NCBI RefSeq assembly: GCF_000169095.1 | Contig: NZ_AAVU01000029.1 | Location: forward strand, 1 to 64,000 | Direction: 5' to 3' | Source of the DNA: Lyngbya sp. PCC 8106 | Lineage (GTDB): Bacteria > Cyanobacteriota > Cyanobacteriia > Cyanobacteriales > Microcoleaceae | Length of the DNA stretch: 64,000 bases | In this document: piece by piece, positions 25,342 to 33,786 of the stretch | Layout: every line of letters begins with the position of its first letter | Position numbering within the stretch: the stretch's first letter is position 1 | The notes under the pieces: generated by a model | What the model saw: the letters and a program-made list of their open reading frames with translations, nothing else | Database searches by the model: none | Told to the model about the DNA's origin: nothing | Made by a program: the position numbers and the translations under genes

Positions 25342-26868
25342 ATGCAAACACCGACAATTCTTTGTGTAGATGATGAACTATTTTTACTCAGGAGTTTAGC
25401 CGAAACCCTCAAGCGGAAGTTTGGCGAAGATTATGCAGTAGAAATTGCAGAAACCGCTGAGATTGCTTTAGAAATTATCGCTGAATTGCAAGCTGAGAAA
25501 ATCGAGATTCCCTTAATTATATCCGACCAAATTATGCCGGATATGAAAGGTGTAGATTTATTGATTCAAGTTTATCAAGAATCTCCGAAAACCTTGCAAA
25601 TTTTGCTGACCGGAAAAGCCAGTGTAGATGATGTCGGAAAAGCTGTTAATCATGCTAAACTTTATCGATATATTAGTAAGCCTTGGGAAGAAGAAGATTT
25701 AATTTTGACTGTTAAAGAAGCACTTCGTAGCTATTATCAAGATAAAAAATTAGCGGAACAAAATCAGGTTTTGCACCGATTAAATGTGGGTTTAGAACAA
25801 AAAGTAATTGAGCGCACTGCTGAACTTGAAAAAGCAAAACAAGCCGCTGAAATGGCGAATCAAGCTAAAAGTAACTTCTTCTCTTTTATGAGTCATGAAC
25901 TGAGAACACCTCTGAATTCTATTTTGGGCTTTAGTCAATTGCTAGCTGCTGACTCCAGCTTACAAGAAGAACAATGTAAAAATATTAAAATTATTAACCG
26001 TAGTGGTGAGCAACTTCTGACCTTAATTAATGACATTCTCGCCATTTCTCGGTTAGAAGCAGGTTTAATGACCTTGAATGAACGTCAATTTGATTTACAT
26101 CGGTTGCTGAATTTTATTAAGGAAATGCTGGAAGTTAAAGCAGCCGCAAAAAGTTTACAATTAATTTTAGAATGGAGTTCCAACTTACCCCAGTATATCC
26201 ATGCAGATGATGTCAAACTACGTCATATTTTACTTCATCTTGTTAGTAATGCAATTTACCTGACTGAAACCGGAACAATTACATTACGAGTCTTTGAAAA
26301 TCGAGTTAAAAATCAGCCTATTGATGAACATACATTGCTTCATTTTGAAGTAGAAGATACAGGATTGGGAATAAATTCAAATTGTATAGATAGTTTGTTA
26401 TTTAATCCTTTTAAATCAACTTTAAATGTGGATTTAACTGATAAAATAGATTTGAATTGGTCAATTAGTCATGAATTCATCCGGTTAATGGGGGGAGAAT
26501 TAATCGCTCATCCGGGAGTCAGTCAGGGTTCTGTTTTTACCTTTGAAATCAACGTGAAAGCCTATACAAAAGCTGATCAGACAGTCCCCGACTCAACGAT
26601 TCAACCCTCCCAGGAGCCAGGGATCGTTTTTACTCCGGAAGTTCTCCATTCAGAAAAACTCTGCGCTCAAAGTTTAGCGATGATGCCAGGAAGTTGGGTT
26701 GAACAACTTTATCACAGTGCGGCTCAATGTAGCGATCGCCAAATTCAGTCTTTGATTGAGAGAATACCTCCAGAATATTCTACCCTCGCTCAGGCTTTAA
26801 AACAGCTCGTCGAAGATTTTCGATTTGATGTCATCCTAGATCTGAGCGCTCCCTACGTTTATAAATAA
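25342..26868 (+). CDS. Receiver-histidine kinase hybrid with degenerate ATPase domain
   Basis: A 508-residue soluble protein. Residues 3-125 form a receiver (ILCVDDELFLLRSL, phospho-Asp in ISDQIMPDMKG near 62, Lys in YRYISKPWEEEDL). A coiled coil (130-180) leads to HisKA with His near 185 (FFSFMSHELRTPLNS). The HATPase part keeps an N box (LHLVSNAIYLT) and a G1-like VEDTGLGI. Its G2 box is lost: the place of GTGLGL is taken by KIDLNWSISHEFIRLMGG. Autokinase activity is therefore doubtful. About 100 extra C-terminal residues have no clear domain. This receiver-first layout, with membership of a phosphorelay, is common in cyanobacteria. The start is the ATG at 25342. Confidence 0.88.
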   Translation: MQTPTILCVDDELFLLRSLAETLKRKFGEDYAVEIAETAEIALEIIAELQAEKIEIPLIISDQIMPDMKGVDLLIQVYQESPKTLQILLTGKASVDDVGKAVNHAKLYRYISKPWEEEDLILTVKEALRSYYQDKKLAEQNQVLHRLNVGLEQKVIERTAELEKAKQAAEMANQAKSNFFSFMSHELRTPLNSILGFSQLLAADSSLQEEQCKNIKIINRSGEQLLTLINDILAISRLEAGLMTLNERQFDLHRLLNFIKEMLEVKAAAKSLQLILEWSSNLPQYIHADDVKLRHILLHLVSNAIYLTETGTITLRVFENRVKNQPIDEHTLLHFEVEDTGLGINSNCIDSLLFNPFKSTLNVDLTDKIDLNWSISHEFIRLMGGELIAHPGVSQGSVFTFEINVKAYTKADQTVPDSTIQPSQEPGIVFTPEVLHSEKLCAQSLAMMPGSWVEQLYHSAAQCSDRQIQSLIERIPPEYSTLAQALKQLVEDFRFDVILDLSAPYVYK

Positions 26869-26952
26869 GTTCAGATAAAATCAAAATTTTGCGGATTTCT
26901 CTAACATGGTATAAGAATAAGAAGAAAACACTTCATTATCTGTTTCAAAGCC

Positions 26953-27828
26953 GTGCCAAATCGGACTTCCTTCCTGACCGTACTACTCAGTCTCTGCGTG
27001 TGGAGCATTCCCAGTCCGGCGACAAGCCAAGCACTGGTGCCCTACACTCTGCAACTGAATCCTGACCAACTCGAACAAACAGGCTTAGGCTTGATTGAAG
27101 AAGCAGCCCAGTTAACTCGATTTCAGCAATATCAACTCGCTCTCCCCAGGGCGGAACTCGCAACACAGCTTGCTCCCAAAAGTTACCAGACTTGGGCTTT
27201 ACTCGGTAGCCTATACATTCAAGTTGATCGCATCGATGAAGGAGTCGCCGCCCTCGAACAAGCACAAAGGCTTGAACCTGAAAACGCTCCAGTGCGGTTT
27301 GTCTTGGGAGAAGCTTATTTTCGGAATGGAAAATACCAAGCCGCTATCGATCAAATTGAAGCAGGTCTAAAAGTTCGTTCCGATGTTCCCGGTGCGTTGT
27401 TTGATCTCGGTAATGCTTACTATATGTTGGGTAAGTATGACCAGGCGATCGCTCAGTATGAAAAAGCATTTGCTCAAGAGAAAAACCTTTGGCCGGCAAT
27501 TAACAATATTGGTTTAGTTCACTATGAAAGAGGAGATATTAAAGGCGCGATCAAAAAATGGCAAGAGGCAATCAAAATAGACGAAAAAGCCGCCGAACCG
27601 ATCCTAGCGATCGCGGTTGCTTTATATACTCAAGGTCAACGCCAAGAAGCTTTAGCCATGGGAGAAACAGCACTCGAACTTGATGGTCGTTATGCCGATC
27701 TCGAATTTCTCAAAGAAAACCTTTGGGGCGATCGCTTGCTCAACGATACCCAAAAGTTTCTAGACACGCCTCAGATGCAAGCAACAATCGCCCAATTGGA
27801 AGACTCACCTGCATCTGTCTCTCCCTAG
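26953..27828 (+). CDS. Exported tetratricopeptide repeat protein
   Basis: A 291-residue protein beginning at a GTG. An N-terminal signal peptide (FLTVLLSLCVWSIPSPATSQA) is followed by about five TPR units between residues 50 and 260, for example AWALLGSLYIQVDRIDEG, VLGEAYFRNGKYQAAIDQ, LGNAYYMLGKYDQAIAQYEK and NIGLVHYERGDIKGAIKKW. TPR proteins scaffold other proteins; a thylakoid-lumen or periplasmic role is likely. No partner is indicated by context. Confidence 0.85.
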   Translation: MPNRTSFLTVLLSLCVWSIPSPATSQALVPYTLQLNPDQLEQTGLGLIEEAAQLTRFQQYQLALPRAELATQLAPKSYQTWALLGSLYIQVDRIDEGVAALEQAQRLEPENAPVRFVLGEAYFRNGKYQAAIDQIEAGLKVRSDVPGALFDLGNAYYMLGKYDQAIAQYEKAFAQEKNLWPAINNIGLVHYERGDIKGAIKKWQEAIKIDEKAAEPILAIAVALYTQGQRQEALAMGETALELDGRYADLEFLKENLWGDRLLNDTQKFLDTPQMQATIAQLEDSPASVSP

Positions 27829-27919
27829 TGATTAGTGATTTGACCCACACAGGGGATCACCGGGTTCAAGCGACTCGATCCTTAAAAAACCATCTCTAGT
27901 CTTTCATAGAGAACCGTCC

Positions 27920-28318
27920 TCACTCCTCTGGTAGGAGTGACTTAATCTTGTCTACAAATTGCTGATGATCAATCACAGGCTTAGAAATATAGTCATCAGC
28001 ACCGCTTTGAGCGAGGAAATCTTCGCGATCGCCAGCCATAGCATGAGCTGTCACTAAGATAATCGGCAACTTTGCCGTTTGAGGATCACCTTTGAGTATT
28101 TGGGTAATTTTAATCCCATCGATCGCCTTGCCTTCATAAACACTGCGGGCGAGGGATACATCCATTAAGATGAGATCCGCCTCCCGAGAGCGAGCTATTT
28201 TGATCACCTCATCCACATTTTCCGTATGCTTAACAGCTAACCCGCCTCGTTTTGTCAGGATTTTAGAAAAAACACGGGCATTAACCGGATCGTCTTCTAC
28301 AATCAGAACGGTCTTCAT
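27920..28318 (-). CDS. Single-domain response regulator (CheY/DivK-like)
   Basis: A 132-residue stand-alone receiver: acidic pocket in VLIVEDDPVNARV, phospho-Asp in ADLILMDVSLA (residue about 54), conserved Thr/Ala in PIILVTAHAMAG and Lys in DDYISKPVI. The MDVSLARSVYEGKAIDG loop is longer than in CheY. With no output domain it probably passes phosphate to another protein. It converges on the TPR gene; two hybrid kinases lie within 7 kb, but no pairing is shown. Confidence 0.9.
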   Translation of the reverse strand: MKTVLIVEDDPVNARVFSKILTKRGGLAVKHTENVDEVIKIARSREADLILMDVSLARSVYEGKAIDGIKITQILKGDPQTAKLPIILVTAHAMAGDREDFLAQSGADDYISKPVIDHQQFVDKIKSLLPEE

Positions 28319-29100
28319 CTAGGTCTCCCGCTGGACAAACTCTCCGATAAATGAACGATGTGTCATCATATCATGCCCTTTTGGAGCAAAGAATAACAGT
28401 TTAACCTCATATCCTTGAGCAGATCGAGTGTTGATCACTCTCATCTAATTCTACAAAACTCGGTTTAGAGTTGCAGTTTTCCCTCACCTGATCATAACCT
28501 GAAAGCCATCTAGTCTGAGTTTCAGGCAATTGATCAGCGGTTCCGGCCGACAAACCCCAATATTTGACATGATAGTTGACAGCACTTTAAGTCTTGCTTG
28601 ATCTTAGATTGACAACTCCCGTCACTAAAAGTGAGGGTCTTCTGGCAGGTTAAGATAAATGACTTTTGTTCACCAAACACAACGGAAAAGGTTGGTATTG
28701 GACACATTAGCCCCTAGAAACCTGTCTCAACTGTATATTCTTAATCCATTAAGATTATTGAGATCACACACCCTTTGTCAGCGAACTGACAGGATTAACT
28801 CAGAACAGTCTAACGAAAAATACTTAAAGTGGCTGTCTAGATGTTTAGTTTGGATGGTTCGACGGAAAATTTTATCTCTTGTTTAAAACCTCTCTAACCT
28901 CTGACCAATCAATCGTTTGAGTCCTCTGCGACTCACTTGATCACTCGGATCAAAATTTCAAATCTGGATATTGAGACTCCATAATAGGGAAACAGAGTGC
29001 CAAGTGCATTCCCGTTCAACTCCTTTTTCTTCTTGAACTTCTGTTTAGGCGTGCTGTGGTGCGTCTAAGCTCACGCTAAACTCTCAACTTGATCTTCCTC
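28319..29100. other. Long intergenic region upstream of gyrA/parC, holding an IS relic
   Basis: About 780 bases without a convincing gene. The part 28609-28885 carries an IS200/IS605-like right-end relic (described separately). The rest must hold the promoters of the - strand receiver gene and the + strand topoisomerase gene. No RNA gene was recognised. Confidence 0.5.
28609..28885 (-). mobile_element. Probable IS200/IS605 right-end relic
   Basis: On the - strand a hairpin at 28618-28637 (CCCTCACT pairing with AGTGACGGG) is followed by AGTTGTCAA, ending at 28609. This mirrors the right end of the miniature element at 12220. The 250 bases above it have no intact gene and no recognisable left end, so this looks like a decayed remnant. 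The upper limit 28885 is approximate. Confidence 0.4.
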
Positions 29101-31668
29101 ATGGCTAGACAACTCAACCTACTCTCCGGGCAAGTGATCGCTACCCCTCTCCATACCGAGATGCAACAGTCCTATCTCGAATACGCCATGAGTGTGATCG
29201 TGGGACGAGCCTTGCCTGATGTCCGGGATGGATTAAAACCTGTTCACCGTCGTATTCTCTATGCGATGCACGAGTTGGGTTTAACCCCTGATCGCCCTTA
29301 TCGTAAATGTGCCAGAGTCGTAGGTGATGTTCTCGGAAAATATCATCCCCACGGCGATCAATCGGTCTATGATGCCTTAGTTCGGTTGGTACAAGAATTT
29401 TCCAGTCGTTATCCCTTACTCGCCGGACATGGTAATTTTGGTTCGGTTGATAATGATCCGCCTGCGGCGATGCGCTACACCGAAACTCGTCTGGCTTCGA
29501 TTGGCAATGAAGGCTTATTAACCCAAGTCGGAGAAGCCACAGTTGATTTTATTAGTAATTTTGACAACTCTCAACAAGAACCGACTGTTCTTCCGGCGCA
29601 GTTGCCGTTTTTACTCCTCAATGGGAGTTCGGGAATTGCGGTGGGAATGGCAACCAATGTTCCGCCTCACAATTTGGGTGAAGTGGTCGATGGTTTAATT
29701 GCGTTAATTGATAATAGTGATCTCTCGGATGAAAGATTAAGGTCGATTATTCCCGCACCGGACTTTCCGACGGGGGGCGAAATTGTCAGCACAGACGGGA
29801 TTGCTGAAGCATATACCCAAGGACGCGGTAGTATTGTCATGCGGGGGGTCGCTAAAATTGAACAAGTTCCCACCGCTCAACGTCGCCGCACTAAAACGGC
29901 TATTGTCGTGACTGAGTTACCTTTTCAAGTCAATAAAGCCAGTTGGATCGAGAAAACGGCGAGTTTAGTTAATGCGGGACGGTTAGAAGGAATTTCCGAT
30001 ATCCGGGATGAAAGCGATCGCGATGGGATTCGAGTGGTGATCGAACTGAAGCGGGAAGCTTCTCCCCAAGTGGTGCTACATCATCTCTATCAACAAACGG
30101 ATTTGATGTCGAAATTTGGAGCGATTTTTCTGGCATTGGTAGACAGTCAACCTCGTCAGTTAACTCTCAAACAAATTCTTCAAGAATTTCTCAATTTTCG
30201 CGAACAAACTCTAATTCGTCAGTATACTCACGAGTTAGAAGCGGCTTTGCGTCGGGGTCACATCGTTGAGGGCTTACTCAATGCTTTGGCAAATTTAGAT
30301 GCAGTGATTGAAATTCTGCGGAATGCTCCCGATGGGGGAACTGCTAAAATTAGCTTGGAAAGTGATTTGCAGATGAGTGAAGCTCAAGCGGATGCGATTT
30401 TAGCTATGCCGATGCGACGGCTAACTGGGTTAGAACGACAAAAGCTGCAAGAAGAATTTGAGGAACTCAGCGAACAAATTCGACAATTACGACGGTTGAT
30501 CGATGATCGTTCTGAGTTGATGAAATCTTTGAAAAAAGAATTGCGATCGCTCAAGCGTCAATACGGCGATCCCCGACGCACTCGCATTATTGTTCAAGAT
30601 CCCAAAGCTCAACCCGAACAATCGAGTAGCCGAATTCGCTCTGGCAAGCCGAAAAGCAAGGGTTCTCAGACGACTGCTATTTTACAACCTGTTGCTCCTG
30701 CCGAAGAAGAAACTTTTCTAGAATTTACCCATCGTGGCTATGTCAGACGTTTATCGGCGAAAACTGGAGACTCGAAAAGCCGCAGTAAAGCTGATAAATC
30801 GGAGATCATTGTTGAAGATAGTGATGATTTTAATGTCGGTAGTTACCTGACTAACACCGGACAGAATTTAGCGATTATCACTCGCACAGGTAAGGCTTAT
30901 CCCCTAAATGTGGGTGATATTCCCACAACTTCTAACCGTTCGCGAGGAACACCGTTAATTACGTTACTCCCGTCTTCGGTGACGAAAGATCCACCGATGA
31001 GTCTTCAAGAACTGATTTTGGCTCATTTTATTGTGGCTCAACATTCCGATAAAACGGATTTAATCTTAGTGACGCAACAGGGGAAAATTAAACGATTGTC
31101 TTTAACGGAGTTGATGGATCTCACCAATCGAGGGATTACAATTATTAAGTTGAAAGATCAAGATGAACTTGGTTATGCCAGTTTGACTCGCCCTGGTGAA
31201 CAGATGATTTTAGCGACTTCCGGTGGACGAGTGTTGCGTTTACCTGTTAATGATGAACAGTTACCCCCGATGGGACGTACTGCTCAAGGATCACAAGTCA
31301 CTCGTTTACGCAAACAAGAACGGTTGGTGAGTTGTCTGACTGTTCCTCCGAAGGCGAGTTTATTGTTGGTTTCGGAACTGGGGTTTGCTAAACGAATTTC
31401 TCTAGATCGAGTTCGTTCGACTACTCGCGGTGCTATTGGTACTCAACTGTTTCAGTTTAAAGGTCAAAAGGATGCGTTAGCAGGTATGGTATCTGTTAAT
31501 TCTCATCAAGAGGCTTATCTGATCACCAGTGAAAGTCGTATTGTGCGTTTTGCGGTTGATGAAGTCAAGCTTCAAAATGAGGAGGCTACGGGTAATCGTT
31601 TATTTAAATTGAATACGGGAGAAACAATTATTGGGGTTCGTGATCCGTTATTGCTTCATCATCCTTAG
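29101..31668 (+). CDS. gyrA: Type IIA topoisomerase subunit A (GyrA/ParC)
   Basis: An 855-residue DNA gyrase/topoisomerase IV A subunit. The catalytic Tyr is in DPPAAMRYTETRL (Tyr126). The winged-helix segment, tower and coiled-coil are complete. The C-terminal pinwheel has repeats such as FLEFTHRGYVRRL and LILVTQQGKIKRL. I chose the ATG at 29101 (MARQLNLLSGQVI) over the TTG at 29089. The quinolone-pocket region reads KYHPHGDQSVYD, with Gln where E. coli GyrA has Ser83. The canonical GyrA box QRRGGKG is not visible, so the protein could act as ParC or as a divergent GyrA. Cyanobacteria commonly carry two such paralogues. Confidence 0.9.
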   Translation: MARQLNLLSGQVIATPLHTEMQQSYLEYAMSVIVGRALPDVRDGLKPVHRRILYAMHELGLTPDRPYRKCARVVGDVLGKYHPHGDQSVYDALVRLVQEFSSRYPLLAGHGNFGSVDNDPPAAMRYTETRLASIGNEGLLTQVGEATVDFISNFDNSQQEPTVLPAQLPFLLLNGSSGIAVGMATNVPPHNLGEVVDGLIALIDNSDLSDERLRSIIPAPDFPTGGEIVSTDGIAEAYTQGRGSIVMRGVAKIEQVPTAQRRRTKTAIVVTELPFQVNKASWIEKTASLVNAGRLEGISDIRDESDRDGIRVVIELKREASPQVVLHHLYQQTDLMSKFGAIFLALVDSQPRQLTLKQILQEFLNFREQTLIRQYTHELEAALRRGHIVEGLLNALANLDAVIEILRNAPDGGTAKISLESDLQMSEAQADAILAMPMRRLTGLERQKLQEEFEELSEQIRQLRRLIDDRSELMKSLKKELRSLKRQYGDPRRTRIIVQDPKAQPEQSSSRIRSGKPKSKGSQTTAILQPVAPAEEETFLEFTHRGYVRRLSAKTGDSKSRSKADKSEIIVEDSDDFNVGSYLTNTGQNLAIITRTGKAYPLNVGDIPTTSNRSRGTPLITLLPSSVTKDPPMSLQELILAHFIVAQHSDKTDLILVTQQGKIKRLSLTELMDLTNRGITIIKLKDQDELGYASLTRPGEQMILATSGGRVLRLPVNDEQLPPMGRTAQGSQVTRLRKQERLVSCLTVPPKASLLLVSELGFAKRISLDRVRSTTRGAIGTQLFQFKGQKDALAGMVSVNSHQEAYLITSESRIVRFAVDEVKLQNEEATGNRLFKLNTGETIIGVRDPLLLHHP

Positions 31669-31697
31669 AACATAATTGGGTGGAATGGAGTTAGCCC

Positions 31698-31909
31698 AAT
31701 TCTGAATTCTGAATTCTGAAAGGGGGGAATTTATGAGTGATCAATTCTGAATTCTGAAGCGCGAGATTTATTGAGATGGGTACAGAGATTTCTGTTTGAC
31801 TCTCAATGATCGGGTTTGAATAATTCATTATTCATAAGTTCTCATAATTCGTTTGATTTGCGCCCTCTCTTTCAGGTCATCAATTTATAATTTATAATTT
31901 ATAATTCAT
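31698..31909. repeat. Clusters of heptameric tandem repeats (AATTCTG, AATTTAT)
   Basis: AATTCTG is repeated three times at 31698-31718 and twice at 31743-31756. AATTTAT is repeated three times at 31882-31902, followed by AATTCAT. Heptameric short tandem repeats of this kind are typical of filamentous cyanobacterial intergenic regions. They end just before the ABC ATPase start at 31917. Confidence 0.8.
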
Positions 31910-31916
31910 AGAACTG

Positions 31917-33233
31917 ATGGCTCAGGTTGTCTTAGAAAATATTTATAAAACGTTTTCGTCTTCTATTCGGGTGCAAGCAAACCGTCATCGTCTCGAATCG
32001 GATGATCATGAACAGGTTTCGATTTCTGAGGGGTTAATGTCTTCTGGGGCGGTTCTCCGACGGATTAACCTGACGATCAATGATGGCGAATTTATGGTAC
32101 TGGTGGGGCCGTCTGGTTGTGGGAAAAGTACGCTATTACGGTTGATTGCCGGGTTAGAATCGCTCACGGGTGGTAATATTTGGATCGGGGAAGCTTTGGT
32201 GAATGGTTTACCCCCAAAAGCTCGAGATATTGCGATGGTTTTTCAAAATTATGCTCTTTATCCCCATCTTAAGGTTTATGATAATTTGGCGTTTGGGCTG
32301 CGACGAATGGGGGAGAGGTTAGGGGAAAATCAAGACTTGATCTCAGAGAATAATCAGGATTTTTCTTCGATGCTCAAACGCTTTGGGGAGGAAGCATTGG
32401 GGGTGATAACGCGATCGCTAAAACCGGGTTTGCGTTATCGTTCGGCGCAGGAAAAGGCAATAGCGGCGAGAGTCTTTGCGGTGGCGAGGTTATTACAAAT
32501 TGAATTGCTTTTGGAGCGGTATCCCAAGCAACTTTCGGGAGGACAAAAGCAACGGGTGGCTTTGGGACGGGCGATGGCTCGTAATCCCCAGGTTTTTTTG
32601 ATGGATGAACCCTTATCGAATTTGGATGCGAAATTACGGACAGAAACTCGCGCTCAAATTGTGGAATTACAGCGTCAATTGGGGACAACGACGATTTATG
32701 TGACTCACGATCAAACTGAAGCGATGACAATGGGTTCTCGAATTGCGGTGATGAATCGCGGTCAAATCCAACAGGTGGCGACTCCCCTAGAGTTATATAA
32801 TCGTCCGGCGAATCAATTTGTTGCTGAATTTATTGGTTCTCCCCCGATGAATTTTTTAACGGTTCAGTTTTCAGCGCCGTTGTTGATTGTACATCCTTTG
32901 TTTCGTCTGACTTTACCGGAGCGATGGGGGTTTAATCTTAAGGCTTATCAGCAGCAATCGTTAATTTTGGGCGTGCGACCTGAACATTTGAAAATCAGTT
33001 GTGCTGCTCCGAGAAATCTCCCGGTTCAGGTGGAACGAATTGAGAGTTTAGGACATGAAACTCTCTTGTCGGTTCGTCCCTATTCCCGCGAGAACGGTGC
33101 TTTTTCTTTACTACAATTACGGGTTCCGGGGGAGGTGTCGGTGAGTCTCGGGGAAAAGATTTGGATGGCGATCGCTATTGACCATATTCACTTATTTGAT
33201 TCCCAAACCGAACAGGCTATTTTTCCCCGCTAG
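31917..33233 (+). CDS. MalK/UgpC-type ABC transporter ATPase with an inserted segment
   Basis: A 438-residue ATPase of carbohydrate importers. Walker A is GPSGCGKSTLLRL (near 65), Q-loop AMVFQNYALYPH, signature LSGGQKQRVALGRAMA (near 207), Walker B VFLMDEPLSNLDAKLR, H-loop TIYVTHDQTEAMTMG. A C-terminal TOBE-like domain (PANQFVAEFIGSPPMNFL, GVRPEHLKI) follows. Between the Q-loop helix and the signature an extra stretch of about 65 residues (about 128-195, with FSSMLKRFGEEALGVITRSL) is not seen in ordinary MalK. No permease or binding protein is adjacent, so it probably serves distant sugar transporters. Start ATG 31917. Confidence 0.88.
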   Translation: MAQVVLENIYKTFSSSIRVQANRHRLESDDHEQVSISEGLMSSGAVLRRINLTINDGEFMVLVGPSGCGKSTLLRLIAGLESLTGGNIWIGEALVNGLPPKARDIAMVFQNYALYPHLKVYDNLAFGLRRMGERLGENQDLISENNQDFSSMLKRFGEEALGVITRSLKPGLRYRSAQEKAIAARVFAVARLLQIELLLERYPKQLSGGQKQRVALGRAMARNPQVFLMDEPLSNLDAKLRTETRAQIVELQRQLGTTTIYVTHDQTEAMTMGSRIAVMNRGQIQQVATPLELYNRPANQFVAEFIGSPPMNFLTVQFSAPLLIVHPLFRLTLPERWGFNLKAYQQQSLILGVRPEHLKISCAAPRNLPVQVERIESLGHETLLSVRPYSRENGAFSLLQLRVPGEVSVSLGEKIWMAIAIDHIHLFDSQTEQAIFPR

Positions 33234-33338
33234 TTCTCTAGATAGAGGTTATCGACAGATAGAAAAGGTTAATCTGTATCTTAGGACTGAGATTTGACAA
33301 AATCATCCTTATCTTGCTTGCACTTTCTTTACAATTTA

Positions 33339-33356
33339 GTTACATTTATTTACAGA
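33339..33356 (+). promoter_or_regulatory. HLR1-like RpaB-binding box upstream of hli
   Basis: GTTACATT (33339-33346) and TTTACAGA (33349-33356) are separated by two bases. This fits the HLR1 pattern of two G/T-TTACA-W-W units except for one G. A third half site, TTTACAAT, lies at 33328-33335. RpaB binds HLR1 at high-light-responsive promoters in cyanobacteria. The box is 33 bases upstream of the Hli start codon. Confidence 0.65.
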
Positions 33357-33388
33357 GAGCAATAAGTTTCAAGAAAGGAGATTGCCCG

Positions 33389-33541
33389 ATGGAAAATCAA
33401 AATCGTAACAACTGGAACTGGGGCTTCACCACCGGAGCCGAAAACTGGAATGGTCGCCTAGCGATGATCGGCTTTATTTCTGCCGTCGTCATCGAACTCG
33501 CTTCTGGACAAGGTTTACTACATTTCTGGGGCTTAATGTAA
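33389..33541 (+). CDS. High-light-inducible protein (Hli/SCP, single-helix CAB-like)
   Basis: A 50-residue protein with the chlorophyll-binding helix signature ENWNGRLAMIGFISAVVIELASG, in which the Glu and Arg/Asn bind pigment. Hli proteins sit in the thylakoid membrane and protect or assist photosystem II and chlorophyll synthesis under stress. The ATG at 33389 has a strong ribosome-binding site (AAAGGAG, 8 bases upstream). Longer frames from further upstream are not supported. Regulation by high light through RpaB is likely from the boxes just upstream. Confidence 0.93.
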   Translation: MENQNRNNWNWGFTTGAENWNGRLAMIGFISAVVIELASGQGLLHFWGLM

Positions 33542-33716
33542 GCTAGAGCAATGGATAATTTGCATAGAGAGTTGTGCAGTTTTCCATTCCACTAGCCTAG
33601 ATATTAATAGAGGCTTTAAGTTAGCTAGATTTAAAGCGTAGAGAGATTTTAACACGACTTGGGAGGTTTTATGTAACTCTCAAGTTTTTTGTTGAGTTAA
33701 AATTGAGAATTTCCAG

Positions 33717-33758
33717 AAAAAATAAGGGCAAAGCGGAAACAACCTCCTGACTTTGCCC
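33717..33758 (-). terminator. Rho-independent terminator of sigA
   Basis: On the - strand, GGGCAAAG (33758-33751) pairs with CTTTGCCC (33733-33726), followed by TTATTTTTT. It lies about 30 bases after the sigA stop. Confidence 0.85.
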
Positions 33759-33786
33759 ATTCACGCCTTAGATAGCCTTAACGAAA

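Noticed and set aside
28659..28886. 75-codon + strand frame
   Set aside because: It lies in the probable IS right-end relic and has no domain or start signal.
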